Assembly (NCBI GenBank): GCA_030043545.1 | Contig: JASHXM010000092.1 | Coordinates: 1-5,767 of the forward strand | Origin: Thermoplasmata archaeon | Lineage (GTDB): Archaea; Thermoplasmatota; Thermoplasmata; Lutacidiplasmatales; UBA184 | Direction of reading: 5' to 3' | DNA: 5,767 bases | In this document: positions 4,537 to 5,767 of the stretch, one piece after another | Layout: the number at the start of each line of letters is the position of its first letter | Numbering within the stretch: the stretch's first letter is position 1 | Position numbers and translations under genes: made by a program | Notes under the pieces: model-generated | Databases searched by the model: none | Told to the model about the DNA's origin: nothing | The model's input: only the letters and a program-made list of their open reading frames with translations

Positions 4537-5666
4537 GGGTCGCGCCCCCCCAAGATCGTCACGAAGTTGTGCGCGGCGAGACCGCTGACGGCGTGGGCCA
4601 GGCCGACCTTCGGCGCCCGGGCGACCGCGCGCGTACCGGATTCACCGCGCAGCTGCTGGGCGATCTCCGCGATACCCGCGAGGGAGCTCGCCGCGATCGG
4701 GTGGCCGCGTCCGATCAGTCCGCCGCTCGGGTTGACCGGCAGCTGACCCGCCAGACCGACGCGCGCTTCGGTGAACCAGCCGGCACCGGCCCCCGGGCCG
4801 CAGAAGCCGAGATCCTCGAGGTGGATCGCCGCGAACGGGGCGAACGCATCGTGGACCTCCGCGACGCCGACCTCCTTGCGGGTGATCCGTGCTGCCTCGT
4901 AGGCCCGCCGGGCGGCGATCCGCGTGGCGGCGAAGCTCGTGAGGTCGGGCCGGTCGACGATCCGCATCGCCTCGAACCCTTGCCCGAGGCCGAGCACCGA
5001 GGCGCTCCCCGCCCCTCGCTCCAGGACGACGGCCGCCGCCCCGTCGGCGATCGCGGAGCAGTGGAGGAGGCGGAGCGGGGTCGCCACCGGCCGCGAGGCG
5101 GCGACCTCGGCGGCGGTCACCGCCGTCGGGAACATCGCGTTCGAGTTCCGTGTCGCCATCGCTCGCGCGTGGACGCTCGGGCCGTCGAGTGCCTCCGGCC
5201 CGAGGTCGTGTCGCTCGAGGTACCGCTGGGCGACGAGCGCCGCGAGCCCGGGCATCGTCGCGCCGTGGGCGACCTCACTCGGGTGGAGCGCCGCGGCCAG
5301 CTCACCCGTGACCTCCGGCGTCGATCGGTCGGTCATCTTCTCCGCGGCGACGACCAGGGCCCGGTCGAACCGGCCGGCGACGAGCGCCATCGCGGCGACG
5401 TGGAACGCCATCGCCCCCGTTCCGCTCGTCGACTCGACCCGGACGCCCGACGCGGACTCGAGGCCTAGGCGACCGGCCAGCCGCGGGAGCAGCGGCTCGG
5501 GGCCGGCCGGACCGTGCGCGAGCATCGATCCCGCCACGAGCAGGTCGATCGGCTTCCGCCCGACCCCCTCGAGCGCGAGGCCGGCCGCCTCGGCCGCGAG
5601 GTCAATCAGCCCTTCCGTCCGCTTCCCGAACCGGCCGACGCCGACGCTCGCCACGTGGACGTTCAT
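4533..5666 (-). CDS. SCP-x type thiolase-like protein with Ser at the nucleophile position
   Basis: A 377-residue thiolase-fold protein of the archaeal SCP-x/acetyl-CoA acetyltransferase-like branch. It shows VASVGVGRFGKR at the N-terminus, RVESTSGTGAMAF (76-88), ALVVAAEKMTD, PGLAALVAQRYLERH, HCSAIADGAAAVVLERG, AEVHDAFAPFAAIHLEDLGF (His272), VNPSGGLIGRGHPIAAS (311-327, catalytic His322) and a closing AHAVSGLAAHNFVTILGG. In active relatives residue 81 is the acylated Cys of VExxCASGxxA; gap-free alignment puts Ser81 there (codon AGC, 5426-5424). The glycine-rich C-terminal loop (usually AHNVGGSG) is also altered. Classical thiolase activity is doubtful; an aldolase-like, serine-based or purely structural role is possible. 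ATG 5666 is chosen because the conserved N-terminus starts there and it overlaps the upstream stop as ATGA; the frame stays open further upstream inside the previous gene. Confidence 0.9.
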   Translation of the reverse strand: MNVHVASVGVGRFGKRTEGLIDLAAEAAGLALEGVGRKPIDLLVAGSMLAHGPAGPEPLLPRLAGRLGLESASGVRVESTSGTGAMAFHVAAMALVAGRFDRALVVAAEKMTDRSTPEVTGELAAALHPSEVAHGATMPGLAALVAQRYLERHDLGPEALDGPSVHARAMATRNSNAMFPTAVTAAEVAASRPVATPLRLLHCSAIADGAAAVVLERGAGSASVLGLGQGFEAMRIVDRPDLTSFAATRIAARRAYEAARITRKEVGVAEVHDAFAPFAAIHLEDLGFCGPGAGAGWFTEARVGLAGQLPVNPSGGLIGRGHPIAASSLAGIAEIAQQLRGESGTRAVARAPKVGLAHAVSGLAAHNFVTILGGRDP

Positions 5667-5767
5667 CCGCCGCCCCCGTACGACGGCTGCAGGACCTCGT
5701 AGACCCGCGCGACGAACGCCGAGAGGAGCATCCCCTCCTCCCATCGGAGGACGGCGTTCCCGTCGCG
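5663..5767 (-). CDS. C-terminal end of an unidentified protein (5' part outside window)
   Basis: Reading leftward from the right edge, a frame open to the edge encodes 34 residues ending RDGNAVLRWEEGMLLSAFVARVYEVLQPSYGGGG and stops at TGA 5665-5663, overlapping the thiolase ATG as ATGA. The tight overlap mirrors the thiolase-DUF35 junction and implies a polycistronic unit with this gene upstream. The fragment contains one amphipathic helix and a Gly tail. I do not recognise the family. By analogy with archaeal operons an acyl-CoA-handling enzyme such as HMG-CoA synthase would be natural, but nothing in this tail shows it. Confidence 0.65.
   Translation of the reverse strand, partial: RDGNAVLRWEEGMLLSAFVARVYEVLQPSYGGGG

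Noticed and set aside
4569..5468. Long plus-strand open frame opposite the thiolase
   Set aside because: Antisense shadow with charged low-complexity composition and no recognisable motif.
5667..5744. 26-residue N-terminal extension of the thiolase
   Set aside because: The conserved thiolase N-terminus begins at ATG 5666, and the upstream bases code in another frame for the end of the previous gene with an ATGA junction.

Overview
The window is very GC-rich (about 70% by eye), gene-dense and looks archaeal. Evidence: short A/T islands placed like archaeal TATA boxes about 25-30 nt before the tRNA and two of the genes, a tRNA-Ser of archaeal type interrupted by an intron that folds into a bulge-helix-bulge, and a thiolase paired with a separate zinc-ribbon/OB (DUF35) protein, an archaeal arrangement. 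The proteins are not strongly acidic, so a haloarchaeon is less likely. A GC-rich Thermoplasmatota-like euryarchaeon is my guess, with low confidence on lineage.

Layout: On the plus strand are the C-terminal two thirds of a CaiC-like acyl-CoA ligase (2-1117), a PIN-domain nuclease (1146-1607) and an alpha/beta hydrolase of the dienelactone-hydrolase type (1558-2568) that has lost its nucleophile and histidine. This run meets a minus-strand pair head-on, the stop codons sharing CTAG at 2565-2568. The pair is 3-hydroxyacyl-CoA dehydrogenase (3961-2996) followed by an SCP2 lipid-binding protein (2975-2565). A divergent promoter region (about 3962-4088) separates it from a plus-strand tRNA-Ser(GCT) at 4089-4203. 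The 3' part of the tRNA is antisense to the end of a second minus-strand operon: the end of an unidentified gene (5767-5663), an SCP-x type thiolase (5666-4533) and a DUF35 protein (4536-4141), joined by ATGA and GTGA stop/start overlaps.

Together the genes describe acyl-CoA metabolism: activation (ligase), 3-hydroxyacyl-CoA oxidation (dehydrogenase), acyl/lipid carriage (SCP2) and C-C bond cleavage or formation (thiolase plus DUF35). No acyl-CoA dehydrogenase or enoyl-CoA hydratase is visible here.

Most notable points: (1) the tRNA-Ser looks truncated until a 31-nt intron in its T-loop (between positions 59 and 60) is removed, after which the T-stem and acceptor stem pair perfectly; (2) the thiolase has Ser where the catalytic Cys is expected; (3) the dienelactone-hydrolase-like protein appears to be a pseudoenzyme. 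No mobile element, CRISPR array or long non-coding stretch was seen; the longest gap, about 127 nt, holds the two divergent promoters and GC-rich palindromes.
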